From positions 1 through 64,000 of the forward strand of contig NZ_JACJVP010000019.1 in assembly GCF_014212125.1 (NCBI RefSeq): a DNA stretch of 64,000 nt, given 5' to 3'. Below are positions 47,388 through 56,482 of the stretch, in pieces; within the stretch, counting starts at the first letter, position 1, and each line of letters begins with the position of its first letter. Both the position numbers and the translations under genes were made by a program. The notes under the pieces are model-generated. The model was not told the DNA's origin and made no database searches. It saw nothing but the letters and a program-made list of their open reading frames with translations. The stretch is from Cohnella nanjingensis. GTDB lineage: Bacteria > Bacillota > Bacilli > Paenibacillales > Paenibacillaceae.

Positions 47388-47410
47388 TCGGCGGGACCGA
47401 GAACCCTCGA

Positions 47411-47446
47411 AGCCTTGAATCGTCTTGGACGATTCGAGGCTTTTTG
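47411..47446 (+). terminator. Terminator after the two-component genes
   Basis: A 14-bp stem AGCCTTGAATCGTC/GACGATTCGAGGCT with loop TTG and one mismatch is followed by T5. Confidence 0.88.
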
Positions 47447-47590
47447 ACGTTCGGGGCTGCAGGGCTTGTTTATCGTTTGTTTAGAGCGGTTTTGTATGAT
47501 GGAGTCGACCTTTGTCGGAGTTCGTCTTTTTTTGCCATCGCGGACGAACTTTCGCCAATGAAGATTCTTATTCCTACAGGGGGAGACACC

Positions 47591-50500
47591 ATGTTCAAAG
47601 GAAAGTTGATGAAAAGGGGAGTCAGCTTGTTCGCGCTCGTCGCATTGCTGCTGACGCTGCTGCCGCCTCTGCCAGCGGGAGCCGCGCCGGATGTGCCTGC
47701 TTATCCGGATTCCTATTACAAAGCTTACTTGCCCGGCACCAACGAAAAAATCCACGTGGTCGATATGGGGACGGGGGGGATCGAAGCCGACAAAATTCAA
47801 ATCGACGGCTCTCCCGTAAACTCCGGGGTGAACCCGAACGGCAAACAAGTCCTTATCTCCGCCAGGCGCTCGGATGAGTCGGGCGCGGTCTACGTCGTCG
47901 ATCCGGCGACGGATGAGGTCGTCACGTCGATCCCAGTTGGGCGCTACCCGGGGAGCATCACCTTCACTCCGGACGGCAGCCGGGCGTTCGTGGCCAATGA
48001 AACGGACCAAACGGTCTCCGTCATCGATACGGAGAAGCTGTCCGTCGTCCGTACGCTGCAAGTGTCATCGACGCCGACTGCGATCGTCGTTGTGGGGCCT
48101 CACCTGTACGTCGTTTGCAGCAGCATCATCTTGCAGGGAGTTCCTCAACCAGCCAGCATCGGGATATTCGATGCGGCCACGGGGAGCTATGTCCAGTCGA
48201 TCCCAGTCGGCGTCTTCTATACGACCAACGCTTCCGTCGATCCGAACGGGACTTACCTCTATATGGCGGACAAACCAGGGAATCAGGTCAGGGTGCTCGA
48301 TCTGCGCACCGGCCGATTCGATGAGCCGATTCCGGTCGGTCGTGGACCGGAGTCTTCGGAAATTACGCCGAACGGCAGATTCCTCTACGTGTCCAACGGC
48401 ACTGGCAATTCCATCTCGGTGATCGACACGCAAACCCGGGTTGAAATAGCTACGATCCCGTTCGATAATTGCCCTTCGAGCGGCTGCCAGACGAGAGCGA
48501 TGGCCATTTCCCCGGACGGCAAATTCGTATACGCGCCTACGCCGAACCGGGAGAAAACGTTCGTCATCGACACCGCCACGAACCAAATCACGAAAGAACT
48601 GTTCAATACGTTCGATTCGGTAAGCGGGACGTTCGCGATCACGACATTCTTGGCGGCGCAAGCCCCTTCCGTCGCGCCGTTTTCCGGCGGAGACGGTACG
48701 GAGGAAGATCCGTATCTCATCTCCACGCCGGAGCAGCTGCAGAACGTGAACAATTATTTGAGCGGCTATTTCAAGCTTGACGCGGATATCGATCTGCAAC
48801 CGTATCTGTCCAGAGGCCATGCTGGATACAACCGCGGGAAAGGCTGGAAGCCGATCGGCATCTCCGACAACTTCCGCAACTTTGCCGGCGTCTTCGACGG
48901 GGACGGCCATACGATTTCCAATTTGTCCATCGATCGCAACGAACCGGAGGTCGGATTGTTCGGATTTATTCGCCCGTTAGGCAAGATTCGCAATTTGAAC
49001 CTGGCCAACGTCAACGTCAAAGGGGACTACCGCGTCGGCGGGCTGGTCGGGCGCACGGTGGGGGCCGATCTTCAGCGCGTCTCCGCGGGAGGACAAGTTA
49101 AGGCTTCGGGTGAGCTCGGCACAGCCGGGGGGCTGGTCGGCATGTCCGAAGCGACCGTCATCCGGAACGCCTACTTCCGGGGGCAGGTAGCAGCGGACGA
49201 TAAAGCGGGCGGCCTCGTCGGCTATGGCAACGGGGCTACAATTGATCGTGCCTATGCCGCCGCGACCATCGACACGCCCATATCGTTTAGTATTCAAAAG
49301 GGTCCGCTCGTCGGATCGGGCATTCCAAGGTCGATCGTGAAATCCTACTTTAATAGCGATATGTATACAGGGCCGGTACCGGACGGCTCGCTCGGCCAAA
49401 CCACTGAAGCCATGAAGCAGCAGGCTACATTCGCGGACTGGGACTTCACCGGGGTGTGGAAGATCGATCCGCCGGTTAATGAAGGGTATCCGTTCTTGAT
49501 TTGGCCGCGAATCGTGCCGGCGGAATTCGCAGGCGGCGACGGGTCGGCCGAGCATCCGTACGAGATCGCGAACGGGGAGCAACTGGACAAGGTGCGCCAA
49601 TATCTGGACAAGCACTTCGTGCTCGTCAGCGATATCGATCTGAACATCGCTCCCTTCAATACAGGCGAGGGATGGAAACCGATCGGTGGAGAGGCGCCTT
49701 TCCGGGGAACGTTCGACGGCCGCGGCTTCCAGATTCGCAACCTGTTCATTGCTTCCGACAAAGCGGGCCTGGGTTTGTTTAACGCCTTGCAGGGAGCGGA
49801 AGTCCGTAACGTCGATCTCGTCGACGTCCGCATCAAGGAAAGCACTTCGGGCGCGGGAAGACAGGTAGGGGCTTTGGCAGGCTATGCCGAGCAGTCGATC
49901 GTTTCCGGCGTTCAGGTCACCGGGGAGATTTACGGCCGCAAAACAATAGGGGGATTAATCGGCATGGTCTCCAAGGGCGTTACCATCGAAAATTCCTCGT
50001 CCTCAGCCTCGATTGTGGCACAGAACTCGGAAATCGGCGGATTAGTCGGATATATCGAAGGCTATGACATGAATACGGGGAACGTGATCAGTTTCATCAA
50101 GAATAGCTATGCCACCGGTTCGGTGTCGGGCTCCGATAGCGTAGGGGGGCTGATCGGGCTCGGATGGGGCGTTCGAATCGAGAACGCATACGCATCCGGC
50201 AACGTTTCGGGAACTACGAACGTCGGCGGCTTGGCAGGAATTGTAAGCAACGCCTGGATGGATCGCGTCTTTGTCCCGGACAATCTCGTCACGGGCGCAG
50301 ATGCGGTAGGCGGATTCGTCGGCCTTTCCATAGCGGGCAAGTATGTCAATACGTATACCCGAGCTAACGTGACGGGCGAGACGCAAGTGGGCGGCTATAT
50401 CGGCCTCCTCGATCGATGGCATGAGATCAGCTACAGCTATGCAGCCGGACATCTCGCGGGGGTCGCTTCTTCCACCTATGGGTTCGCTTATGCGAGCGAA

Positions 50501-52399
50501 GAGGTGAACGAGGGCTCGCACTTCAACCAGCTGTACTTCGACGAAACCTTGTCGGGTCTTGGCCGGCAAGACGGAGAGATCGGCAGCAATGCCTCGTCGG
50601 ACATGATGAAGGACGCCGAACTGATCCTCTCTAAAGGCTGGGATCTGGGCGGCACTTGGTCGCTCGATCCTCAGCGCAACGACGGTTATCCGTATCTGCA
50701 GGTTTTCGGGGTTCGCGTGCCGCTCTTTGAGCCCGCCCCGACAGCCGTGCCGGGCAGCGCCGCAGGCACGACGAAGATTCCTTCGGTAACCGTCGCTGAC
50801 GGGCATCGGATTTTCGTGCTCGTCTCGTCGAGCCCGATCGGGCGACCGTACGTAGGCGATCCCTTGCCGACTGGCGGCACGATGATTCGGGATTACGTGC
50901 CGGGCCACGATATCCCCGAAGTGCAAGCCGGGGACTATGTGGGCGTGTATGAAGTAGACGGCAACGGCAACATCGTGCGTTTCGGCGGGATTACGCTGAC
51001 GAAATCGGCGATCCAGCCGTCGGATAGCGGCCCGACCGATCCGACAGATCCGACCGATCCGACAGATCCGACCGACCCGACGGGACCTTCCGGCCCTAGC
51101 GGTCCGAGCATGCCGTCCGGTCATTCCCAACCGGCCGATCCGGCCGGCACCTCGGTGGACATTCTGGTGAACGGCAAGTCGGAGAGCGCGGGCACGGCGG
51201 CGACGTCGACCCGCAACGGCCAATCGGTGCTCACGATCTCGATCGACGAGCAAAAGCTCGAGGCGAAGCTCGCCGCCGAGGGCAGCGGCGCGCTCGTCGC
51301 CGTTCCCGTCCGGGCCAAGGCCGACGTGATCGTCGGGGAGCTGAACGGCCGGATGATCAAGAGGATGGCCGACAAGGCGGCCATCCTCGAGATCCGAACC
51401 GAGGGCGCCACGTACACGATTCCGGCGCTGCAGCTGGACATCGAGTCGCTGGCGAAGCGGCTTGGCGCTTCCGTCGCGCTGGAGGACATCAAGCTCCAAG
51501 TCGAGATCGCCGCGCCGACGGCCGGCCGGTTGCAGGCGGTGCAGGACGCGGCGGATCGCGGCAAGTTCATCTTGGCGCTGCCGCCGGTCGAATTTACGAT
51601 CCGAGGCATCTACAAGGATACGGTTCTTGACCTCTCGTCCTTCCACGCCTACGTGAAGAGGACGATCGCCCTTCCGGACGGGGTCGATCCCGCCAAGATC
51701 ACGACGGGCGTCGTCGTCGATCCGGACGGCAGCGTGCGCCACGTCCCGACGAAGATCGAACGGATCGACGGCAAGGACTACGCCACGATCAACAGCCTGA
51801 CCAACAGCACGTACGCGGTCATCTGGAACCCGGTCGCCTTCACGGATATGGCGGCGCATTGGGCGAAGGATGCCGTGAACGAGATGGGCTCGCGCATGGT
51901 GCTGAACGGCACGGGAGACGGCCGCTTCAGCCCGGATCGCAACATCACGCGCGCCGAGTTCGCCGCCATCGTCGTGCGCGCGCTGGGACTCCGTCCGGAA
52001 ACCGGAACGGCGCCGTTCTCCGACGTGCGCGCTTCGGATTGGTATGCCGGCGCGGTAAGCGCGGCCCATGCCAATGGACTGATCAACGGCATGGCGGACG
52101 GCACGTTCCGCCCGAACGACAGCATCACCCGCGAGCAAGCGATGGCGATTCTGGCTAACGCGATGAAGCTCACCGGTCTCCAGGCGAAGCTGCCTCCCGT
52201 CAGCGTCGAAGAGCGGCTGCAGCCGTTCGCGGACGCGAAGGACGCGTCGGCTTGGGCAACCGCGGGCATCGCCGACAGCGTGCAGGCCGGCGTCGTGACG
52301 GGCAGAGGCCCGGCGTCGCTCGCGCCCAAAGCGCCGGTGACCCGGGCGGAAGTCGCCGCGATGATGCAGCGTCTGCTCGTGAAGTCCGAGTTGATTTAA
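47591..52399 (+). CDS. SLH-anchored surface protein with beta-propeller and GLUG repeats
   Basis: A 1602-residue secreted protein. Signal peptide at residues 7-32; YVTN-type beta-propeller repeats from about 40 to 345 (VVDPATDEVVTSIPVGRYPG, then SVIDTEKLSVVRTLQVSSTP); several GLUG-motif units from about 363 to 1040 (GWKPIGISDNFRNFAGVFDG, VGGLVGRTVG, VGGLIGLGWG); a D/P/T repeat linker (PTDPTDPTDPTDPT, about 1147-1163, encoded by a 12-bp DNA repeat around 51030-51085); a beta-rich region; and three SLH domains (about 1415-1600) that bind pyruvylated cell-wall polymer. The frame is open far upstream, but GGGGGAG and the signal peptide fix the ATG at 47591. Probable adhesion or surface role. Confidence 0.9.
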   Translation: MFKGKLMKRGVSLFALVALLLTLLPPLPAGAAPDVPAYPDSYYKAYLPGTNEKIHVVDMGTGGIEADKIQIDGSPVNSGVNPNGKQVLISARRSDESGAVYVVDPATDEVVTSIPVGRYPGSITFTPDGSRAFVANETDQTVSVIDTEKLSVVRTLQVSSTPTAIVVVGPHLYVVCSSIILQGVPQPASIGIFDAATGSYVQSIPVGVFYTTNASVDPNGTYLYMADKPGNQVRVLDLRTGRFDEPIPVGRGPESSEITPNGRFLYVSNGTGNSISVIDTQTRVEIATIPFDNCPSSGCQTRAMAISPDGKFVYAPTPNREKTFVIDTATNQITKELFNTFDSVSGTFAITTFLAAQAPSVAPFSGGDGTEEDPYLISTPEQLQNVNNYLSGYFKLDADIDLQPYLSRGHAGYNRGKGWKPIGISDNFRNFAGVFDGDGHTISNLSIDRNEPEVGLFGFIRPLGKIRNLNLANVNVKGDYRVGGLVGRTVGADLQRVSAGGQVKASGELGTAGGLVGMSEATVIRNAYFRGQVAADDKAGGLVGYGNGATIDRAYAAATIDTPISFSIQKGPLVGSGIPRSIVKSYFNSDMYTGPVPDGSLGQTTEAMKQQATFADWDFTGVWKIDPPVNEGYPFLIWPRIVPAEFAGGDGSAEHPYEIANGEQLDKVRQYLDKHFVLVSDIDLNIAPFNTGEGWKPIGGEAPFRGTFDGRGFQIRNLFIASDKAGLGLFNALQGAEVRNVDLVDVRIKESTSGAGRQVGALAGYAEQSIVSGVQVTGEIYGRKTIGGLIGMVSKGVTIENSSSSASIVAQNSEIGGLVGYIEGYDMNTGNVISFIKNSYATGSVSGSDSVGGLIGLGWGVRIENAYASGNVSGTTNVGGLAGIVSNAWMDRVFVPDNLVTGADAVGGFVGLSIAGKYVNTYTRANVTGETQVGGYIGLLDRWHEISYSYAAGHLAGVASSTYGFAYASEEVNEGSHFNQLYFDETLSGLGRQDGEIGSNASSDMMKDAELILSKGWDLGGTWSLDPQRNDGYPYLQVFGVRVPLFEPAPTAVPGSAAGTTKIPSVTVADGHRIFVLVSSSPIGRPYVGDPLPTGGTMIRDYVPGHDIPEVQAGDYVGVYEVDGNGNIVRFGGITLTKSAIQPSDSGPTDPTDPTDPTDPTDPTGPSGPSGPSMPSGHSQPADPAGTSVDILVNGKSESAGTAATSTRNGQSVLTISIDEQKLEAKLAAEGSGALVAVPVRAKADVIVGELNGRMIKRMADKAAILEIRTEGATYTIPALQLDIESLAKRLGASVALEDIKLQVEIAAPTAGRLQAVQDAADRGKFILALPPVEFTIRGIYKDTVLDLSSFHAYVKRTIALPDGVDPAKITTGVVVDPDGSVRHVPTKIERIDGKDYATINSLTNSTYAVIWNPVAFTDMAAHWAKDAVNEMGSRMVLNGTGDGRFSPDRNITRAEFAAIVVRALGLRPETGTAPFSDVRASDWYAGAVSAAHANGLINGMADGTFRPNDSITREQAMAILANAMKLTGLQAKLPPVSVEERLQPFADAKDASAWATAGIADSVQAGVVTGRGPASLAPKAPVTRAEVAAMMQRLLVKSELI

Positions 52400-52464
52400 T
52401 CGAGGTTTAGCGGTTTCGGCTCCGTTTGACGGCCGAGTCGTTCGGGGGAATTCCCCGGTCGACA

Positions 52465-52507
52465 GGGGTCGTTCCGAAGTTATATTCGGAACGGCCCCAT
52501 TTTTTTT
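52465..52507 (+). terminator. Terminator after the surface protein gene
   Basis: GGGGTCGTTCCGAA/TTCGGAACGGCCCC, a 14-bp stem with one G-T pair, precedes a long T run. Confidence 0.92.
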
Positions 52508-52579
52508 AGCGAGGGATGCTCATGGCGTCGGGAATTGTGATAGTATTTATGTTTAAAGAGAAAAGGAAGTGCAACGAAT

Positions 52580-52936
52580 TTGATTAACATTACGATACCA
52601 ACGCCGGATGTTACCATTCATAAGCAGGTTGCTCCCGAGCTGAGCAACATTTACGGGTTTACCGATTTCCACCTGATCACGAGAGAAACGGGCGGAATCT
52701 TTATGTTTTACAACGCCAAGGATGAACTATTGTTTGTAGGGAAAGCAAGAAAGCTAAGACCGAGGATCAAGAAGCATTTCGAAGATACCGTATCCCCGAT
52801 GAAAAATCATCGTGACGAAGTAACGAAAATCGAAGTTTGTGTTGTGGAGGACCCCCTCGACAGAGAAATTTACGAGACCTATATCATTAATACTTTGCAG
52901 GCGAAATACAATGTTGAAAAAGTTTTATTTAGATAA
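52580..52936 (+). CDS. GIY-YIG nuclease-domain protein
   Basis: The 118-residue product contains a GIY-YIG-like core: GGIFMFYNAKDELLFVGKAR with the GI-F and VGK signatures, the basic RPRIKKHF where the catalytic Arg is expected, and EIYETYIINTLQAKYN with the Glu that binds metal. It is a stand-alone version like those in UvrC N-termini. The TTG start follows AAGGAAGTG. It has its own short transcription unit ending at a hairpin near 53007. Role in DNA repair or restriction is not known. Confidence 0.8.
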   Translation: MINITIPTPDVTIHKQVAPELSNIYGFTDFHLITRETGGIFMFYNAKDELLFVGKARKLRPRIKKHFEDTVSPMKNHRDEVTKIEVCVVEDPLDREIYETYIINTLQAKYNVEKVLFR

Positions 52937-53007
52937 GAGGAACCGTGCGAAACTCCAGGTTACTTAAGGCCTTGGCGATTCCGTATATGTCTGGTGAAGC
53001 CCGATGG

Positions 53008-53040
53008 AACTCATGTCCTCGGGCTTTTTTGTACAAAGGA
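53008..53040 (+). terminator. Terminator after the GIY-YIG gene
   Basis: AAGCCCGA/TCGGGCTT with a 14-base loop is followed by TTTT. The short frame spanning it (52945-53151) is therefore not taken as a gene. Confidence 0.8.
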
Positions 53041-53095
53041 TTTGTGATTGCAGGGGATGTACGAATCGCGTGGGCAACGGCTCATGTACTCAGAT

Positions 53096-53268
53096 GCGGC
53101 TCCGCTTCGAACTTCACCCGTTCTGCAGGTAAAAAAATGAATGGACCGTAAAGAAATGATGATATGAAAACGATTAATTCCGTTCTATAATGTAAACACA
53201 TGAGGAACGTGCATGGATAAGAAAGCTTCATACACCCCAACCCTCCCGATTGCGACTGCTAAACGTAC
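53096..53268. repeat. Decayed duplicate of the yesN-lplA type junction
   Basis: This segment matches 56295-56530 in pieces: the AraC-tail code (GGCTCCGCTTCGAACTT), TGCAGGTAAA, GTAAAGAAATGATGATATGA, TATAATGTAA, GGAACGTGCATGGA and AGAAAGCTTCATAC. Two stretches are deleted relative to the other copy. It is a scar of an earlier duplication or recombination around a response regulator/binding-protein boundary. Confidence 0.8.
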
Positions 53269-53320
53269 AGGAAAGCCCAAGCCGCCAAAGGTCCAGGGCT
53301 TTTTCTCATGTCGATTGTAG
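53213..53320 (+). CDS. Possible 35-residue leader peptide
   Basis: An ATG with the duplicated GAGGAACGTGC upstream sequence opens a 35-codon frame (MDKKASYTPTLPIATAKRTG..., ending before TAG at 53318). Its start copies the N-terminus of the binding protein at 56483, and its end overlaps a terminator. It lies between a TATAAT copy (53186) and the sensor kinase gene, so it could be a leader or simply decay. Confidence 0.3.
   Translation: MDKKASYTPTLPIATAKRTGKPKPPKVQGFFSCRL
53272..53306 (+). terminator. Terminator between duplicated promoter and kinase gene
   Basis: AAAGCCC/GGGCTTT with a 17-base loop and a T run lies 35 bp before the kinase start, so any transcript from the upstream TATAAT would meet it. 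Confidence 0.7.
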
Positions 53321-53339
53321 ATAAGGAGAGAGATGCCCT

Positions 53340-55061
53340 TTGAAGGTAGTCGGCTTTTGGCGAAGATCGATATTTATGCGGCTGGTCCTTACCTTTCTGA
53401 TCATTATGGTACCGCTGTATGGCATCGGCATCAGCATGTACAAGTGGGGCGTGACCGCGATCAAAAGGGAAATTCTCAATACAAAGGCGGCGCAGATGTC
53501 CTACTATTTGGATAAAATCGAAAAGGAGATCCAGGGACTTAAGCTGGTGCAGTCTGATGCGCTTTACAATGACGATATTAACCGGCTCGCCAATAGTGAT
53601 TCGTTCATGGACAATTACGAACGCGGCTATTATTTGAACAAACTGCAGCAGAGGCTGAGCGCGATTAAAAACGGTAGTAATTACATTGAAAATGTAATCG
53701 CTTACATACCCTCCGTTCGACGAACGATTCCTGCAGAAGGCAGTATAGGAGATTTGCAAGAGACGGATTTGAAACGGATGACCCTCTTCGACAGCTCGAC
53801 GCCTTCGCAGTTGGTTTATAGCGATGAGCATCTCTTTCTTAACGCTTTTTTTCCGCCGAACTACATCAAGGAGAGCCTCCAGCCTTTGTATGCTGTGCTG
53901 ATCAAGCTATCCCTCCCTCAACTGAAGGAGTCGCTACAGCAATTCAATCTGAACGAGAATAGCGGTTCGTTCCTTATGGACGCCCGCAAGCATTTGCTGA
54001 TTTCAGACAGTGTAGCTACACCGACTCAGGAACGCATCCGCTTCATGGTAGGCAATTCCGACAGCGGCCGAGGTTCAGTTACTGTACAAGGCAAGCCTTA
54101 TCTTTATATTTATAGCACTTCATCTTATCTGGGTCTTACACTGGTCAGCTATATTCCAGAGAGCGCTCTGTTTGCCGGACTGAGAAAATACGAATCCTCG
54201 TTCTGGCTGCTTTCGATTGCCGTACTATTGATCATCATTCTTTTTTCGCTGGCGATTCTCCGCTTTATCAGGATGCCGCTGTATACCCTGATCAGAGGTT
54301 TTAAACGGCTTGAGAACGGAGACATGGATTTCACGATCGGCCATCGATTTGTAGACGAGTTTGGGTTTCTCTATGACAGATTCAATTCGATGCTTGGGCG
54401 GTTGCGAGCGCTGATCGACCAGAACTATAAGCAGACCATCATGGTGCAGCGGGCGGAGCTGAAGCAGCTGCAAGCCCAAATCAACCCTCATTTTCTCTAT
54501 AACAGTTTTTTTATCCTATACACGATGACCAAGCGGGGCGAATATGAGCAATTAATGAAATTTCAGCTTCAGCTGGGCGAGTATTTCCAATTCGTAACCC
54601 GAAATGCTTCGGATGAGGTAACCCTGGAGCAGGAAGTAAACCACGCGCGAACCTATTGCGACATACAGTCCATACGATTCTCCAACAGAATTCGGGTGGA
54701 GTTCGGCGAACTGCCGCCGGCCTATACAAACGTAATTGTGCCGCGGTTAATTCTGCAACCCATTCTGGAGAACGCTTTCGAGCATGGTCTGGAGAATCTG
54801 GAAGAGAACGGTCTCTTGAACATCCGGTTCCTTCCGGAGCAAGACGGATTGCGTATCGAAGTAGCGAACAACGGAGCGCCGATGACGGACGAGCAGCTCC
54901 GCAAGTTCGAGTCCGATATCGAATCAAACGAACATGCGGAAGTCACGGGCTTGCTCAATATACACCGGCGGATCAGGCTGCTTCTCGGGAACGAGAGCGG
55001 GCTCTGCATGGCAAGCGGCAAGTTCGGCGTCGTTGTGACCATTCGGTTGACAACGAACTGA
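53340..55061 (+). CDS. yesM: YesM-type sensor histidine kinase
   Basis: A 573-residue kinase with an N-terminal membrane helix (MRLVLTFLIIMVPLYGIGIS), a long extracytoplasmic sensor (about 35-285), a second helix (LLSIAVLLIIILFSLAILRF), a HAMP domain, and a His_kinase/HATPase pair: INPHFLYNSFFIL with the phospho-His near residue 384, LQPILENAFEHG near 470. It heads the two-component system for the transporter at 56483. The TTG start at 53340 follows AAGGAGAGAG. The sensed molecule is probably an extracellular sugar. Confidence 0.92.
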   Translation: MKVVGFWRRSIFMRLVLTFLIIMVPLYGIGISMYKWGVTAIKREILNTKAAQMSYYLDKIEKEIQGLKLVQSDALYNDDINRLANSDSFMDNYERGYYLNKLQQRLSAIKNGSNYIENVIAYIPSVRRTIPAEGSIGDLQETDLKRMTLFDSSTPSQLVYSDEHLFLNAFFPPNYIKESLQPLYAVLIKLSLPQLKESLQQFNLNENSGSFLMDARKHLLISDSVATPTQERIRFMVGNSDSGRGSVTVQGKPYLYIYSTSSYLGLTLVSYIPESALFAGLRKYESSFWLLSIAVLLIIILFSLAILRFIRMPLYTLIRGFKRLENGDMDFTIGHRFVDEFGFLYDRFNSMLGRLRALIDQNYKQTIMVQRAELKQLQAQINPHFLYNSFFILYTMTKRGEYEQLMKFQLQLGEYFQFVTRNASDEVTLEQEVNHARTYCDIQSIRFSNRIRVEFGELPPAYTNVIVPRLILQPILENAFEHGLENLEENGLLNIRFLPEQDGLRIEVANNGAPMTDEQLRKFESDIESNEHAEVTGLLNIHRRIRLLLGNESGLCMASGKFGVVVTIRLTTN

Positions 55062-55079
55062 ATAAGAAGGGGGATCCCC

Positions 55080-56378
55080 ATGTATACGCTTTTGATTGTC
55101 GATGATGAACCGATTATCGCCGACGGATTATATGAAGAATTCAAAGAGTGCGGCGAATGGGAAATGGATGTGCATCGCGTCTACTCCGGGAAAGGAGCGC
55201 TCGAACTATTGGGCCGGATGAAAGTCGATATAATCATATCGGACATTCGTATGCCCGGTCTGGATGGAATCGGATTGCTTCATCATGTTAAAAGCAGTTG
55301 GCCCTCCTGCCGTGTGATCTTTCTGACCGGTTATAAGGAGTTTGACTATGCGCACCGCGCCATGGAGCACGGCGCAGTCCGATATATTCTGAAAACGGAA
55401 GGGTATGGCAAGGTCATGGAGGCCGTTGGGCAGACCATAGCGGAGATTGAGCGGTCGCTTCGCGCCGAAGCGCTGATCGCCGAGGCGGAAGAAAGGCTTC
55501 AGGCGTGGAACGAGATGATGTTGCAGGACATGCTGGCAGCCGCGCTGTGCGGAGAGATGGAGGCCGGTCCCGATATTGCCGAAGAGTTGATGCGGCTCGG
55601 CATGCCTCTCCATCCCTTTAAGCCGATCTGGATGGCCGTCTGCCGCTTTGACGCGCCATTCCCGCCAGTTCCGTCCGGATATAGGGCCAGGAAGGCAGCG
55701 GTCGAGACGATCCGTCTGATTGCCGAGCGGTATTTTTCGCCGCTTGTGGAGAGCGTCATGACCGCTTCCGGATCACATCTAATGGCATGGCTCCTGCAGG
55801 CGAAAAACACAAGCAACGGGTCTGAAGTCTCCGACCATCGAGAGGAGCAAATCGGACTGTTCATCCGCGAAACGCTCGAAACGATCCAAAGGGCCGCAAA
55901 GGAAACGATCGGACGGACGGTTTCGTTTGCGGTCAGCACGGAGACGATCGAATGGGAGCGAATTGCGGAAGCGAATCAATCGCTCGCTCTCCTGCTTGAT
56001 TACCGATTGGGCGCAGGGACGGAGATGCTGCGTACCGATAAGCAGGAGGCTCGGTCCCAGGATATCGTCACCAAAGTCAAAGTCTATATCGACGCGCATC
56101 TTCACGAGGATATTTCCCTTGTGAGGCTTGCGGATCTGGTTCATTTCAATCCGACCTATCTGTCCCGCTTCTTTAAACAACAAACCGGTCTTAACCTTTC
56201 CGAATTCATCCAGACGGTCCGGTTAGACCGGGCCAAGCAGCTGCTGGCCGATTCCGAGAACCGCATCAACGACATTGCAGCAACGCTCGGGTACGGTTCC
56301 GCTTCGAACTTTGCTCGTTCCTTCAAGAAGCTGACGGGTCTTGCCCCCCAAGAATACAGGGATGCATTTTGCAGGTAA
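55080..56378 (+). CDS. yesN: YesN-type response regulator (AraC output)
   Basis: A 432-residue regulator: receiver at 1-120 (LLIVDDEPIIADGL, phospho-Asp55 in SDIRMPGLDG, FLTGYKEFDYA), a middle linker region, and an AraC-type double HTH at the end (LADLVHFNPTYLSRFFKQQT, INDIAATLGYGSASNFARSF). It is 18 bp after its kinase. A partial copy of its 3' end is found at 53096. Confidence 0.93.
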   Translation: MYTLLIVDDEPIIADGLYEEFKECGEWEMDVHRVYSGKGALELLGRMKVDIIISDIRMPGLDGIGLLHHVKSSWPSCRVIFLTGYKEFDYAHRAMEHGAVRYILKTEGYGKVMEAVGQTIAEIERSLRAEALIAEAEERLQAWNEMMLQDMLAAALCGEMEAGPDIAEELMRLGMPLHPFKPIWMAVCRFDAPFPPVPSGYRARKAAVETIRLIAERYFSPLVESVMTASGSHLMAWLLQAKNTSNGSEVSDHREEQIGLFIRETLETIQRAAKETIGRTVSFAVSTETIEWERIAEANQSLALLLDYRLGAGTEMLRTDKQEARSQDIVTKVKVYIDAHLHEDISLVRLADLVHFNPTYLSRFFKQQTGLNLSEFIQTVRLDRAKQLLADSENRINDIAATLGYGSASNFARSFKKLTGLAPQEYRDAFCR

Positions 56379-56411
56379 ACAAATGAATGGGCCGTAAAGA
56401 AATGATGATAT

Positions 56412-56438
56412 GAAAACGCTTCAATCCTTTCTATAATG
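56412..56438 (+). promoter_or_regulatory. Promoter of the transporter operon with cre-like site
   Basis: TATAAT (56433-56438) has no good -35 box, as expected for an activator-dependent promoter. TGAAAACGCTTCA (56412-56424) at the -35 position resembles a CcpA cre site but is one base shorter than the consensus. The block from 56396 to 56438 is conserved in the decayed copy at 53150-53191. Confidence 0.5.
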
Positions 56439-56482
56439 TAAGCACAGTGGCCACTGTAAATCATGATTAAAGGGGAACGTGC

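Noticed and set aside
46694-47590. Upstream extension of the surface protein frame
   Set aside because: It overlaps the response regulator in another frame; a signal peptide and ribosome binding site fix the start at 47591.
52945-53151. Open frame of 68 codons after the GIY-YIG gene
   Set aside because: It spans a clear terminator and its last part is the decayed copy of an AraC gene end, so it is not a gene.
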